Notes under the pieces: model-generated
Database searches by the model: none
The model's input: the letters and a program-made list of their open reading frames with translations, nothing else
Told to the model about the DNA's origin: nothing
Origin: Asterochloris sp. CNOR1
Lineage: Eukaryota; Chlorophyta; Trebouxiophyceae; Trebouxiales; Trebouxiaceae
Length of the DNA stretch: 64,000 nucleotides
Direction: 5' to 3'
Assembly (NCBI GenBank): GCA_963969365.1
Contig: OZ017753.1
Coordinates: 1,612,001-1,676,000 of the forward strand
Shown: in pieces, positions 23,584 to 35,113 of the stretch
Numbering within the stretch: position 1 is the stretch's first letter
Layout of the letters: each line of letters opens with the position of its first letter
Made by a program: the position numbers and the translations under genes

Positions 23584-26500
23584 CTATGATGCATTGACAA
23601 TGTCAAAAGACTTAAACTGTTCTCTGAAACGCTCTGTGCGCTGCTGCTCCTCAGCTTTGCTGATCTGACATAGTTTCCAGTCAGCCCTGCAAGTCAGGTG
23701 ATGCAAGTCCAGCAATACATCATTTGCAGCAGCAATGATCTACACAAATGCAAATAGGCCATATAGAAGAAGCACTGCATTGCATGCAACTGCAGGCATG
23801 GTTGTCAGCAGTTGCTGCATGCCCTCAGCCCAAAATGCTGCACACTACTAGCACGCACTGGCTTCTTACCTGGCCTTGAAAGCCAATGACACCAGCTGGT
23901 GCATCACAAGAGGCTGCTTGCATGCTTACCGTGCTGGCGCCCCGCACAGCTCAGCAGCCACCTGGCGGCCAAGCATCAGGGGGTGCTTCTCAGAGCGGGG
24001 CACAGGGTGGACCAGCCGACTGCCATCTGGCAGGTACGCCAACAGGTACTCCCCATTGCCAACGGCATCTCTCAGTTGCTGCCGTGCTGCCTCTCCGCAA
24101 GCTGGGGGAAGCTCCTGAAAGTCAAAACCGTGCGCCTGTGCAGCCTGTTGGAAGGCCTGCAGAGCAACACGCAAACAACATCAGGGATTAGGGAGAGATG
24201 CAGAGCTTTTGAAGCAGTGTGCAGGTGCTTCCTGCTGAAGGGTCCGTGGAGCAGTTGAGAACTGCTTTGGGGAAGTCTGACCATGACCGGGGGTGTGGTA
24301 AGCCGGCATGTCAGCAGTGCAGCCAGACACAGTCAGCATCCATGCAGCAGTCAGACAGGAAGGATGCAAGGATCTGGAGCAAGTGGATGCACTGGACAGA
24401 CCTGTGCTGCCTGCTTGGCGGCTGCAGCAGGGATGGGCAGCACGTTGACGTGTGCATGGTTGCCGCCGGCCTTGCGCAGATTCAGGAAGCGCTCAAAGGC
24501 TACCAGCTCCTGGCCCTGCAAGTGCAAGGTGAGCATGAGTCATGAGGTAGCAGCACAGGCGCCCTGCCATGCATGCAGCCTTGGCTCTACTGCAAAAGTA
24601 CAAACTCTAAGGTTTACCAGCTATTGGCCCTGCAGGCAACGCAAGCTTGATTTGACACCTCATTGCCTGTCGCACAGTCTTGTGCATGCGCCACAGGGAT
24701 GCACCGTGCACTTGTGCTGCAGCCGCCATTGCAGGTTGACAGGTCCCTTGCAAAGAAGTTCTAGGCATGCATTGTAAGTATACTTGGACATGTACTGATA
24801 CTTACTGATACATTGCTGCTGAGAGATTCTGCAAGCTGCAAAGCCAGCATCTGACCTGTGCTGCAATGCAGGTCCTAAAAGCAAACATGCAGCCAGAATT
24901 ACTGCCTGGACTGCCGTGCAAAGCGGCTTCTTATAGAGGACAGGCCGGGTGAGGTACGTGACTTGTCTGCGCCACAAAGCAGCATCTCACAGCAGTCAAC
25001 ATGTGCCAGGGCAGCCCCCTCACCTGTGCTGCAAAGCAGCTCCTCAGGGCAGACAGGTACCGCTCCATCTCTGCGTGGAAGTTGGGGCTGCATGTGAGGG
25101 TGCTAGGGTAGTGCTCAATGGGTACCAGCAAGACGTGGTTGTCATTGATGGCTCCCTTGTCAATGGCCAGGTAGCACTCCTCCCCTGCAGCAAGCAGGCA
25201 GGCGCCGTTGATGGCTCCCTTGTCAATGGCCAGGTAGCACTCCAACCCTGCAGCAAGCAGGCAGGCGTTGACAGCACACGATCACAAGTGCTCACCATTT
25301 CAAGGCATGCACTGTGCACACCAAGTAGTTTTGAGGAAACTTAAAACTGGCTTATTAGAAATAAGCCTGGTTGCCCCCGATTGCATCAGCAGACTGTATT
25401 GCTGAGCGACATTGATATACGGCAAAGTCTGCACCCTGTCTGCAGCGAGGAGCATAGAAACACCCATGCACAAGACCCCAGCAACAAAGTGCAGCACTGC
25501 TGCTGCTTGTCAGACGGAAGGCAGGGCCAGCGCTGGCGCTCCCTGGCGGACCTATGCTGGCGACAAGCTCCACATCTGCATTGGGGTTGCTCAGGCAGAA
25601 CCAGCAGCCATCGACAGGTTTGCCAGGCTCAGGCCCCTGCGCAGGTGGGGCGTGCTGGGCATCTATGAACAGCTCCCGCCCCATGAAGTCGCTGCCGTTG
25701 AGCTGGCAGGCGCGCTCCCTGGCCTCCACAGAAGCGAACTGTACGTGGCCCCACCCCTTCAGCTTACCTGCAGGACATTGCGGGAGGGGGCCTGAGCGCA
25801 GAACTTGTCAGAGAGGAAGACCAAGACGAGCTGATGTCTCTCCCTCCCCTTGAGTCTCCCCGCAGTGGCGTAAGGCTGCAGACCACGCTTGGCCCCACCC
25901 CTCAGCCTACCTGCAACACAGTAACAGCCGAGGGCTTGGCACAGAGCTGTCCTGGCCGCGGGACACACAACTGAGTTGACCCCAGGTGTCACCTTGCAGC
26001 AAAACCTCACATTCTCTGCCCAGCTGCATGTCTGCATCACCCAACAACTGCACAAGATACTCCATGCAGATGGCAAGCGCAGGCGGGCAGATTCGCTTGT
26101 TGCGCCTCCCTGACATACCAGCAAAAGGCAGCCTGCCACTTTGAAACAGGGTCTGCTGCAGCTGCATACTGGCTACTCACCATCATCTGCAGCCTGCCGC
26201 CGCACATCCACAACTGGCCCTGCCTGTGCAAAATACTCCCGGATGTCCTGCTCAGACGCCCGAAAGGGCAGGTTGCGCACAAAAAGTGTCTTGCTGTCAT
26301 CCCGAACAACATCTGGGTCGCCCAGGCTTGGCGCAGCATACTGGATCTGCAGCACAGGATTTCCAGTGAGCATTGGCTGCTTGCTGGGGCAAAAGCTGCA
26401 GGTCGCCACCAGGATCGCCCACATTGAATGCAGCATATACACTGTGCTGACACTGGCACCTGCAGTGGTGTGAAATGCAGGGCCGCCCAGGCTCCACAAT

Positions 26501-29385
26501 GCAAGACAAGCGGTCTGCCATGATGTGCCAGGCAAGGGCTCAGGACTGCCTACTGCAGGTGAGATGCGAAGGGCCCAAGACTGCCTACTGCAGGTGGAAT
26601 GCACAGGGGCACATCAACAATGGAGGCCAGCATCATGTCGGCGACAAAGATGTGTTTGTTCAAAGTCACATTTGGCTTCTTGTTGGTCTGCCAGCGCCAG
26701 TCCTGACCGCCCTCTCCCTGCTGCTCCAGCGGCCGCTTCTTCTGCTGCCTCAGGGCTTCGTATGGGCAGGGTGTTGTTCCCTGCACCATGCAGAAGAGAC
26801 AACTCAGAGCTGGCCACTGCGCCACAACAGCAGACTATCTAGAGCTGCAAAGCAATTCAGGGCGCAGGATCACATGTGAGCATGTGCTGGCCCAGCACAG
26901 CCCCCTCTTGAAGCACAGGCCTGCATGGCGCCTGGTGACCTGCCAGCATGGCAGCAGGGTAAAGGCGCCTCAGCCTGCCAGTGCCAGCATTCTTGCTCAG
27001 GATGACAAGAGCCAAAGCAACAGCTACAAACGACCTGGATCTGCAGGTGGCCCTGGTCTGCAAACCGTGACCCAGCAGCACACAGTACCTCATCGTGAAG
27101 CCACAGCCAGTCACATGCCTCAATCACCCTCAAGCACACCTCAGGCTGCAGGTGGAGGGTGGCCAGATCCATGACAGCGGCTGGCACCATGCCCAGCGCG
27201 TGCAGCCACTTCTGCTTCCCAGGGTTGTCCACGGAGCCCAGGGAGATGAAGCGCGTGACATGAGCCCCTGCCCCCAAGTCCTTGTTGCTGTAGGGCGGCC
27301 GTGCCCAGAAGGTGTTGCGCGTGCCAGCCACGTGATACCGCGGGCGCACTGTCTGCGCCAGGTCTGACAGGACAGGGCTGCCTGCGCTGCAGCAGGTCCC
27401 GCAGTGAGATGGGTGGCACTGGGCTGCCTTCCCTGGTGAAGCTGCTGAGGTGGCACATTGCATGCAGCAGGGCCATGCTGGTGTAGGCAACATCAGCTGT
27501 GTGAGCTCATGTGTGGCTGGACAGCGGTGGGGAATTTTGACACGCTCTGATGGCAGCCGGCAGCAGGCTCAGGATTCTGCTGCCAGCAGGGAGAGTGGCA
27601 GGCCGACCCCAGCATTGACCCCTGCTGCAGCACCAGAGCTGCTGTCCCAGGCATGTTGGTTCCAAACTTCAGCAACAGGCTTGCATACATGTTGGGAGGC
27701 AGGGGCAACACAGCCTGTGTCTGACCTGTGGTACTGAGCCCCTTGGGGAGGCTGCTGGGGATGAGGGTGGAGGTGATGCCGGCTGGCCACTCGCAGGAGA
27801 GAAAGATGTCAACGTCCCCACTGCTGGCCTCAACCTCAGTCTTCAGGCGCTGCACATCTGCCTGCACATCGATTGCACATACTGAGCTGATGGCAAGAAC
27901 CACCACCAGTGGCTAGCTTGGCCGATGGATACAACTCCGCGTAACACAAAGTAAGGAGTCTTGGCATGAAAACTCTCATGCTCTCGCGACAGGCAGTGCT
28001 CCCCCAACTTCTGTAAAATATGTCATGCACACAGCTGAATAGGTCATGATGCTCAGCAGGGGAGTCCTAGTGGTGCTGCTGCGCCAAATGGACTAGACCA
28101 GCACGCCTGGCACCTGCGCTGTTGCAGACCCTGCCCAATTGCCCTGAAGCACTGTACAAGTCGCTTCTGCGCAGCAGTCTGCACAGCAGGAGTCCTCCGT
28201 GGTGCTTACCTGCGTGAAGTATCGGCAGCCATGGCCTGTCCCTGCCTCGTCGGGGGCCTCCCCAAACTTCTGTGGGTTGAAGAACCCGTCCAGAAATGCC
28301 AGATTCAGCCCCGCCAGGGTCTGCAGCCCGGCCCGACCCAGGTACTTGACACTGCAGGCAGCGCCAGCTGCTGCCAGCATTTCCATCCCTGCTGTGCTGC
28401 CCTGAAGGCACAGGCGCAACTGCCGCTTGACAACAGCTGCACCCCGCAGGCTCAGCAGTGTCTGAATGCACCGGCAAAGCTGCACTTTGCACCTCCAACC
28501 CTGTCGCGATGCCCTGAGCCATGGGCCCACGAGCCAGTTGCTGAACGCTGCAGCCAGCAGGCCAGGCAGGGTCCCGGGTGCACAGGGCTCAGGGCTCATG
28601 GTGGGCTCTGCAGGGCTCTGCAGGCCTGGAAGGTAAAGCCAGGACTGACAGTCAAGCCAGCTCTGTGCCCTGGGGACACAGGTACAATGGCCACTCAAAC
28701 ACTGCCGCAACGGGCAGGGCTCTGCAGACAGTTCTCCAGGTCTGCTGCGGCCCTTGGGCTCTGCGGGCTCTGACAGCAGCAATGCAAAGTATGCTCAGGA
28801 CATCCACACTTGTTCTTGGGCTTATAGTTGCCAGGGTGACATTTGCAAGTCATCGAGAGCACAGAGCACATCTGTCCAGAGCTGTGGGCCTCTGTGACTT
28901 GGACTTGAAGACGAGCACCAGTGCATGGGTTGCCTAGAGCCCCAGCCTCGTCTGAGGTGGCATACCTGGCCGAAGGCACCAATGAAGTAGGTGGGCACCG
29001 GAGCCTGCTTGGAGCCTGTCAGGTAGTCCAGGAGCTCCAGATCTGCCACTTCCTCATCGCCAGCTGGGCCTGCAGCAAAGTGATTGCATGCAGGTGGACC
29101 TGTGACAACACAGCTGCAACATGCATGCTGACCACAATGCATTGCCAGGCATCAGGCACCGCAGTGCACAGCTGGTGTTCACTGTGACTTCCATGGAGGG
29201 AGAGCTGCAACAAGCAAGTTGAATAGGAACACCTGCTTGCCTGAATGTGGGAAAAAGGAGCCTGTGCAGAGGAGCAGATCAAAGGGGCCACTGTTTATGT
29301 TTACTGCCGCCACTCTCTTGAACAGAGCTTGCAGGCTGCCCCCAACATCCCCTGCCAGCAGCACCTTGCAAGGCTTGCTGCTCAT
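23584..29385 (-). CDS. CWF19L1: CWF19-like protein 1 (CwfJ family) with an internal RRM
   Basis: Exons placed: 29241-29385, 28966-29069, 28210-28401, 27726-27861, 27140-27381, 26670-26780, 26181-26346, 25552-25767, 25024-25184, 24402-24515, 23930-24156 and 23584-23686; nearly all phases agree, though an extra exon may lie between 28401 and 28966. The N-terminal phosphoesterase-like part starts KVLLAGDVGGSLQALFKRV and continues FDLLLCTGSFFP and RPRYHVAG. An RRM follows (TLFVRNLPF as RNP2, KGWGHVQFAS as RNP1), then the CwfJ C-terminal domain 1 (CWFCLSNPNADVELVASIG, CYLAIDKGAINDNHVLLVPIEH, HAHVNVLPIP) and domain 2 (ADWKLCQISKAEEQQ). Family members act late in splicing or lariat debranching in the nucleus. 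The first intron has a GC donor, and the intron before CYLAIDKG carries a tandem copy of that exon start. Confidence 0.88.
25145..25267 (-). repeat. 60-63-bp tandem repeat over an exon start in the CWF19L1-like gene
   Basis: Two nearly identical units cover the acceptor and the first 15 codons (CYLAIDKGAIN). The first unit is the used exon; the second lies upstream in the intron. Confidence 0.93.
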
Positions 29386-29607
29386 TTTGAGCTGTCGAAA
29401 TCCAGGTATTTCACCACCCCAGACACATATGAGAGCTCAATGTGAGCAACTGAATGAACTTGTGAGGGGCCCAAGGCTGCCGATTTAGAACCTGAACTTA
29501 TAACATCACGTGTTCCTGCAACCAAAGCGAGGGCTCTGTCGGTAGTGATGGCCATGCCACCATGACATTAGACTGATGTGAAATTGCTGTGCAGCCTCAT
29601 CAGCATC
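29386..29607. promoter_or_regulatory. divergent promoter gap between CWF19L1-like and MoaA genes
   Basis: Both genes start away from this 222-bp gap. I see no clear TATA box or named element. It is listed as the only place for the two core promoters. Confidence 0.3.
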
Positions 29608-32600
29608 ATGTTGGCCAAATGCATACAAGCAGTGGAGCAAGTTGGATGCTGGAAGCTGCCGGGAGTGGCTTCTGCAGTCTCACGCTTAGCACGGCATATG
29701 GCTGCTCTGCCTGCTGTGGCGGAACATGCAGAGTCAAATCAATGCCCGTCTCCAGCCCTGGACGCATGCAGCTCACAGCAGGCCACGCCCCAGCAGCAGC
29801 AAGGCAAGGATGCGGATGCAGATCTGGCTGAACAGGGCGCACCCCAGCTGCGGGGAGGAGAACTCAAGGCACACATTTCTGGCCCCCAGCAGCCGGCCCC
29901 TGCCCAGACACAGGCAGCTGCTGGCTCCCGGAGGTGGCAGCTGCCCAGCATGGAGGAGGTCACAGCCAGGCTCAAGGAGCAGCACGGTTCTGGCTGCAGC
30001 AGCTCCGGTGAGCAGCTCAGTGGGGCAGACAACGGACTGGACTGGCGGGATGTGTTGGACATGGCTCATGCCAGCACGGAACACCTCCGCCAGCTGCCCA
30101 GCGGGATGCTCACAGACACGTTTAGGTGAGGCCTGCTGTGCTCCCTCCCACCTCTTCAGTTTGTTGCATGGTGCAGGTTTCCTGCTGGCCAGTAGCATGC
30201 TGATATATAGGCTCATGTTGGCAGGGCCCTGCCAGCGTGGCCTAGCCTCGGTGTGCTGCTCTGGATATGACAACCCTGCTGCACATCTCTTTCTAACACA
30301 GTGGTGCATGCATCACCCCTGGCAGTGCCCTGCCTGCAGGCGCCACCACAGCTACTTGCGCATTTCACTGACAGAGCGCTGCAATCTGCGCTGCCTCTAT
30401 TGCATGCCCGAGGAGGGCACACAGCTCACGCCCTCTCAGGCTCTGCTCACCACTCCCGAGATTCTGCGGCTGGTGAGCATCAAATCGGCATGTCCTTGCA
30501 TGCGATCAACCTGCATCTGCCTTGCCATGTGCGCTGCAGATGCTGCTTTTGCCTTTTGGGCGGAAGCCAGGAGCACGCCTGCGTGTCTGGGTTGGCATTC
30601 TGCCCGGCTGTGCTGTGCTGCCTCCACTTGGCGCCCCGCCTCTGCTGTGCCTGCACACTGCGTCATGCGTATTGCATGCTGCTAGGCTGGACTGGTCTAG
30701 GGCAGCCATCGAAACTTTCCTCGCTGCGCTGCAGGCCTGGCTGTTTGTGCAAGCTGGTGTCGATAAGATCCGCCTCACAGGCGGAGAGCCCACGCTCAGG
30801 CCAGACATCGTCCCACTCACAGAGCAGCTGCATGCCCTGCCTGGGCTGCGCACAATTGGGCTGACCACCAACGGCATTGCACTGCAGCGGAAGCTTGCAG
30901 ACCTGCAGGCGCATGGTGAGCATCCTGGGCGCAGCGCTATGCTTCCCCTGCCGGGCACGTTAAGCACTGCTGTATCCTGTAGCTGCTGCAGCTTGGTCAT
31001 GCAACCTGCCCTCTCTGCTGGCAGCTTGGGCTATGCAGCCTGCAAGTGCTGCAGCTCCTGCCATGCCTGCGTGCTGGCTCTTTCATCTGCTGGCGAAGGT
31101 TTGTCTGTGCAAGGCATAGTGCTGCAGCTGCCTCACTCTGTGAAGCAGCCAGGAGCCTTAGCAATGGTCTGCTTAGAGCTCATCAAACCTGCAGGCCTGA
31201 ATGCCCTGAACATCAGCCTAGACACGCTGAAGCCAGACCGATTTGAGCACATGACTCGGCGCCGGGGTCACCAGCGGGTGCTCAACAGCATCTGGCAGGC
31301 AGTCGAGCTGGGTTTCAATCCAGTCAAGGTGAGTCTGATCACCTACTGCAGCAGCAGTTGCTTTGTGCAAGCTTGTAAGCTGCACTGCCCCTGCTGGACT
31401 GCCAACAACGCAGAGAGGACAGCCCGCCTTCTGTCTTACTGCAAAGTTGAGTCTGATCACCTACTGCAGCAGCAGTTGCTTTGTGCAAGCTTGTAAGCTG
31501 CACTGCCCCTGCTGCACTGCCAACAATGCAGAGAGGACAGCCCGCCTTCTGTCTTACTGCAATGGGGCCCAAGCTTAGCAGAGCAGGCACTATCACCTGA
31601 CCCCCGCCAACAGGATGGTGCATGTCCTTGGCTCCCCAGACACCCCAAAAGCCCTGAAGGGTTTTCACAGCTTCAGGCTTTCACATTGGCCTAGTGTGGG
31701 AAGAGGGGCTGGAGCACAGCAGAGGCCCCTGACAGTAGGACGCAAGCCATAGCACAGCACTTTCACCCCTGACAGAGTGGTGCTGAGAGCCAGGCAGCTG
31801 GCTGCAATATCGTGTCCTGTGGCCGCAGGTCAACGTGGTGGTCATGCGGGCCGTCAACGATGATGAGATTGCAGATTTTGTGGAGCTGACGCGCCATGCG
31901 CCCATCAATGTGCGCTTTATTGAGTACATGCCCTTCGATGGCAATGTGTGGAGCGACAGCAAAATGGTCACCTACAAGGAGATGCAGGAGGCAGTGCTGC
32001 AGCGCTTCCCGCAGGGCCTGCGCCGCATGCAGGCAAGTGAAAAGGGCGCAGTGTGCATGAGGGCTTGATTGGGGTGCTAGCTGCAAGCCATCCAGCTTGG
32101 GATTCCCTGCTGCGCTGTCGCAGTGTGTGAGCTGTACTGGAAGGGCTTGCGTTCTCCGCGGCCGCAGGTGGGCCGGCTTGTAGTATCGGCTGGATGTAAT
32201 CCTGCAACGATGCCCGCTGGGCCTGCATGGCATGCAGACTAGCTGTCCCATCGAACATTGTCCGCAGAAGGTCGTTCATGTGGCATCTGCAGGACCCCCG
32301 AGCAGAGGTGGCCAAGAACTTTCAGGTGCCTGGCTTTGTGGGCTCAGTTTCCTTCATCACCTCAATGACCAAGGCGTTCTGTGGCGACTGTAATCGCCTC
32401 AGGCTGATGGCTGATGGCAATCTCAAGGTGTGGCCAGGACTATTTCCTGGCTGCTTGCCTGCATTCTGCAGAACTGCCATGCTGTGCATGACTTCCTGGC
32501 AGGCAACAATGCTCAACAGAGGATGACAGGCTGTGCTGCTCGCTTGCAGGTGTGTCTGTTTGGAGCCAATGAAGTCAGCCTGCGAGATGCCATGAGGCAG

Positions 32601-32726
32601 GGTGCGACAGATGATGACCTGCAGGTCATCATCTCAGCAGCTGTCAAACGTAAAAAGGCTGCTCATGCTGGCATGTTTGAAATTGCCAAAACCAAAAACA
32701 GGACAATGGTCCAGATTGGAGGCTGA
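29608..32726 (+). CDS. CNX2: GTP 3',8-cyclase, MoaA/CNX2 (molybdenum cofactor biosynthesis step 1)
   Basis: Exons 29608-30125, 30340-30472, 30735-30915, 31195-31328, 31829-32032, 32293-32427 and 32550-32726 join in phase. It is a radical SAM enzyme that turns GTP into the cyclic pyranopterin precursor. The N-terminal 4Fe-4S site is CNLRCLYC, the SAM-contact motif is TGGEPTLR, and the second cluster is [10 protein letters not shown] with CLF after it. The C-terminus ends MVQIGG, the Gly-Gly tail MoaA needs. About 170 residues precede the catalytic domain; the ATG at 29608 opens with a basic stretch that fits mitochondrial import, as for plant CNX2 (inference). Intron 5 has a GC donor (CAG/GCAAGT). 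Intron 4 holds a 118-bp near-perfect tandem repeat. Confidence 0.93.
31329..31561 (+). repeat. 118-bp tandem repeat inside MoaA intron 4
   Basis: Two head-to-tail units start at the donor site itself (GTGAGTCTGATCACC at 31329, matched by TTGAGTCTGATCACC at 31447). They differ at only a few positions, so this is a recent duplication. Only the first copy keeps the GT donor. Confidence 0.92.
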
Positions 32727-32852
32727 CAGACCCTTTCAGCCCACCAGACTCACTTCGAACATTTAGACTTTTGATTTTGAATCTTCTGAGCAGATGAGAT
32801 ACAAGACCTGCTTCAGATTCCTGGCAGTGGGAAGAGCTAGCTTGATGCTCAA

Positions 32853-33699
32853 ATGAAGCTGAGAGAGCTTGAGCCGGCAGACTACGACAGGGGTAAACAC
32901 GTCACGATCTGACTGCGGCCTGATCATCGACCAGGCCCCAGAGCTGTATCACAGCTTGCTGCAGGCTTTCTGAGATTGTTGGGTCAGCTCACAACCGTCG
33001 GAGAGATCTCAAGGCAGCAATTTGAAGGTGTGGCGCAGGGACATCCCGGGACATGACTGCCAGCTGACCTCACTGGCATTCCTCAATGCAGACCTGCTCT
33101 ATATCCTCTCCACCAAGAAGCCAGACAGCTGTATAGCGGTGATTGAAGGTGATGTCCAGCATGCAACGCAATTCATCCAGAGCATGCCTCTGATGTCATG
33201 TGAATCTGCAGATGAAGCCGCAAGCCAGATTGTGGCCACCGCCTCCCTCACAATTGAGCACAAGTTCATTCATGGCTGCTCCAAGGTGAGGTTTGTGTGC
33301 CCACTGCACAGGCGGGCTGTTAAGCTGATAACCTACCATGCTGCAGGTTGGTCACATCGAGGATGTAGTTGTCAATGAAGCCGTCAGGGGTCAGAGGCTT
33401 GGTCAGAGGTAATTAATGTTTTGCAGTATGGCTTGCACACGGCTCAGCCAGACAGTCCCATCAATGTCAGTGCAGGATTATCCAGCATCTGCTGAGCCAC
33501 AGTCAACAGCAGGGATGCTACAAGGTCATCCTGGACTGCGCAGAAGCCAACGTGCCCTTCTATGAGAAGTGTGGCTTCAGGAAAAAGGAGGTGCAGATGG
33601 TACGTCTTGCCGGGCCCTGATCTCCCTGCGGCTTGCCTCACGCGCTATCTGGCACACCTCAGGCCTGGCTTGGCTGTGCTGCAGGCGCACTACTTCTGA
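32853..33699 (+). CDS. GNA1: glucosamine-6-phosphate N-acetyltransferase
   Basis: Seven short exons (32853-32892, 32965-33027, 33092-33148, 33212-33285, 33347-33408, 33476-33599, 33685-33699) give 144 residues with consistent phases. The GNAT fold is plain: [28 protein letters not shown], with acetyl-CoA loop RGQRLGQR, then GCYKVILDC and FYEKCGF. The order and length match eukaryotic GNA1, which makes N-acetylglucosamine-6-phosphate in the UDP-GlcNAc pathway in the cytosol. The start MKLRELEPADYDRGF matches the family N-terminus and needs a 40-nt first exon. The last exon is only 15 nt (AHYF-stop). It lies 126 bp behind MoaA on the same strand. Confidence 0.92.
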
Positions 33700-33855
33700 C
33701 CAGATGCCTGACCTGCCAGCCTTTGACCAAAGCAAATCTAGGTGCAAGGGCCTGAAACTTGGTGGCACAACCTGGGCAGCTGCAGCTCGACCTGCACCGG
33801 TCCCTGCACCGGCAAGAGGACAGAATCCGTCTCAGGCTGCCCCGACCCTGAAAAA

Positions 33856-34647
33856 ATGGGTCGCATGGCAAGAAAACAGGCTAGCCCGGTCGACAGCGAG
33901 GAGGATCTCGAAGAGGTGGGCCTGAGAAGTAAAATTCTGTAACAAAACCAGGCATTTGACACCTGCTGCCTGGGTCAGGCATGCTGACTCTGCTGAGGGA
34001 CAGCAGAGACCTGACCTGCTCAACAAGGCTGGGGTGGACTGTAAGGTGCAGGCAGGGCCCTGAACACGTGCAGGATCACTGCTGCATCACGTCCAAGAAG
34101 ACCTCTGCCCCGCCTGCTGGCAACCAAGTCCGATTGCCACAGAGGCTCCTGTGCCCTCCCCCTTGCTCCCAGGCCCTCACAGCAGCCCTTGCTGCAATGC
34201 AGGTTCCCATTGTGGCCCACCGCACATCTAGCCGTCGCACAGGGCGTGTTGGGGTGGACTGGAGCAAGCTTGGCACCGACAGTTTGCACAAGTACAAAAA
34301 CGCAAAGATGGCCAACTTGCCCCCAACAATTTCGAGCAAAGAAGACTTGATCAGTCATGTGTCCAAGCACTTCAGTCAGCAGGTAGCCCCGCATGGCATC
34401 ATGCTGCTTGCACCCTGGCCATGTGGGCGCCTGACTTGAGCATAGATGCAGGAACTTGTAGTTGCAGTCACCTGGCAGTGCTGGCTGGGAACCCTGCTGC
34501 CTTGAGTGCCTGCAGGTAGTGGATGAGAGAGACACATTGATAGCGTTTGCAGTTAGCCTCAGGAGACACCACATGCAGTCAGGGAGGGGCAGCCCCAACG
34601 GTTTGAAAAAGCCTCGTCAAATTGGCCTCAAAGCAAATGGAAAATAA
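33856..34647 (+). CDS. SAP30-like Sin3-binding protein
   Basis: Exons 33856-33915, 34203-34382 and 34516-34647 are all in phase 0 and give 123 residues. The centre reads VDWSKLGTDSLHKYKNAK, then SKEDLISHVSKHFSQQ and DERDTLIAFAVSLRR, which is the Sin3-binding domain of SAP30 (helical segment, a Leu-X-Tyr-X-X-X core, then a tail of two helices). Such proteins tether histone deacetylase complexes through Sin3 in the nucleus. The N-terminus is short and acidic (SPVDSEEDLEE), and no zinc finger precedes it, as in plant SAP30 relatives. Assignment rests on motif recognition only. Confidence 0.75.
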
Positions 34648-35113
34648 TTCTGTCAAGTACGTTCTGACCCCAGCTGAAACTGTCCTGTTCACGCATTTCT
34701 CCACTATTTGAGGCAGCAACAGCTTCCATGCTCTGTTTAGCAGTACTGCTAGCTAAAGCAGCCAATATAAGCGTTCAGGGCATCAGGTATGCTATGAATC
34801 CATGCATTGTCTGGGCTTCAGCAGGGTCTGCTGGGCCAGCAAAGAATTGCTGCGGGCGCCTGCTGAACAACCACATTCAGCTCTCACCAACAAATGGGGT
34901 GCACCAAGTTGCACTGCCAGGCTGCTGCATCTTGGATGCACGTGGCAATCCAGGTGACCATGCCATGCTATCGGCTCATCACCCATGCTGTTACCTGGTC
35001 CCAGGCCGGGCAAAGTGTGGAGGCTGCCAACCAGTTGGGCGTTGCAGCTTGAGCTCCATGTCAGCAGAGATCTGCCCTTTGATCTAATATCTGATATCAC
35101 AGCCTGTGGGCTG
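34648..35113. other. intergenic gap with no recognisable gene
   Basis: This 466-bp stretch lies between two convergent genes. Open frames here lack codon pattern or family motifs and have no good splice links to the neighbours. It should hold both 3' untranslated regions. Confidence 0.5.
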
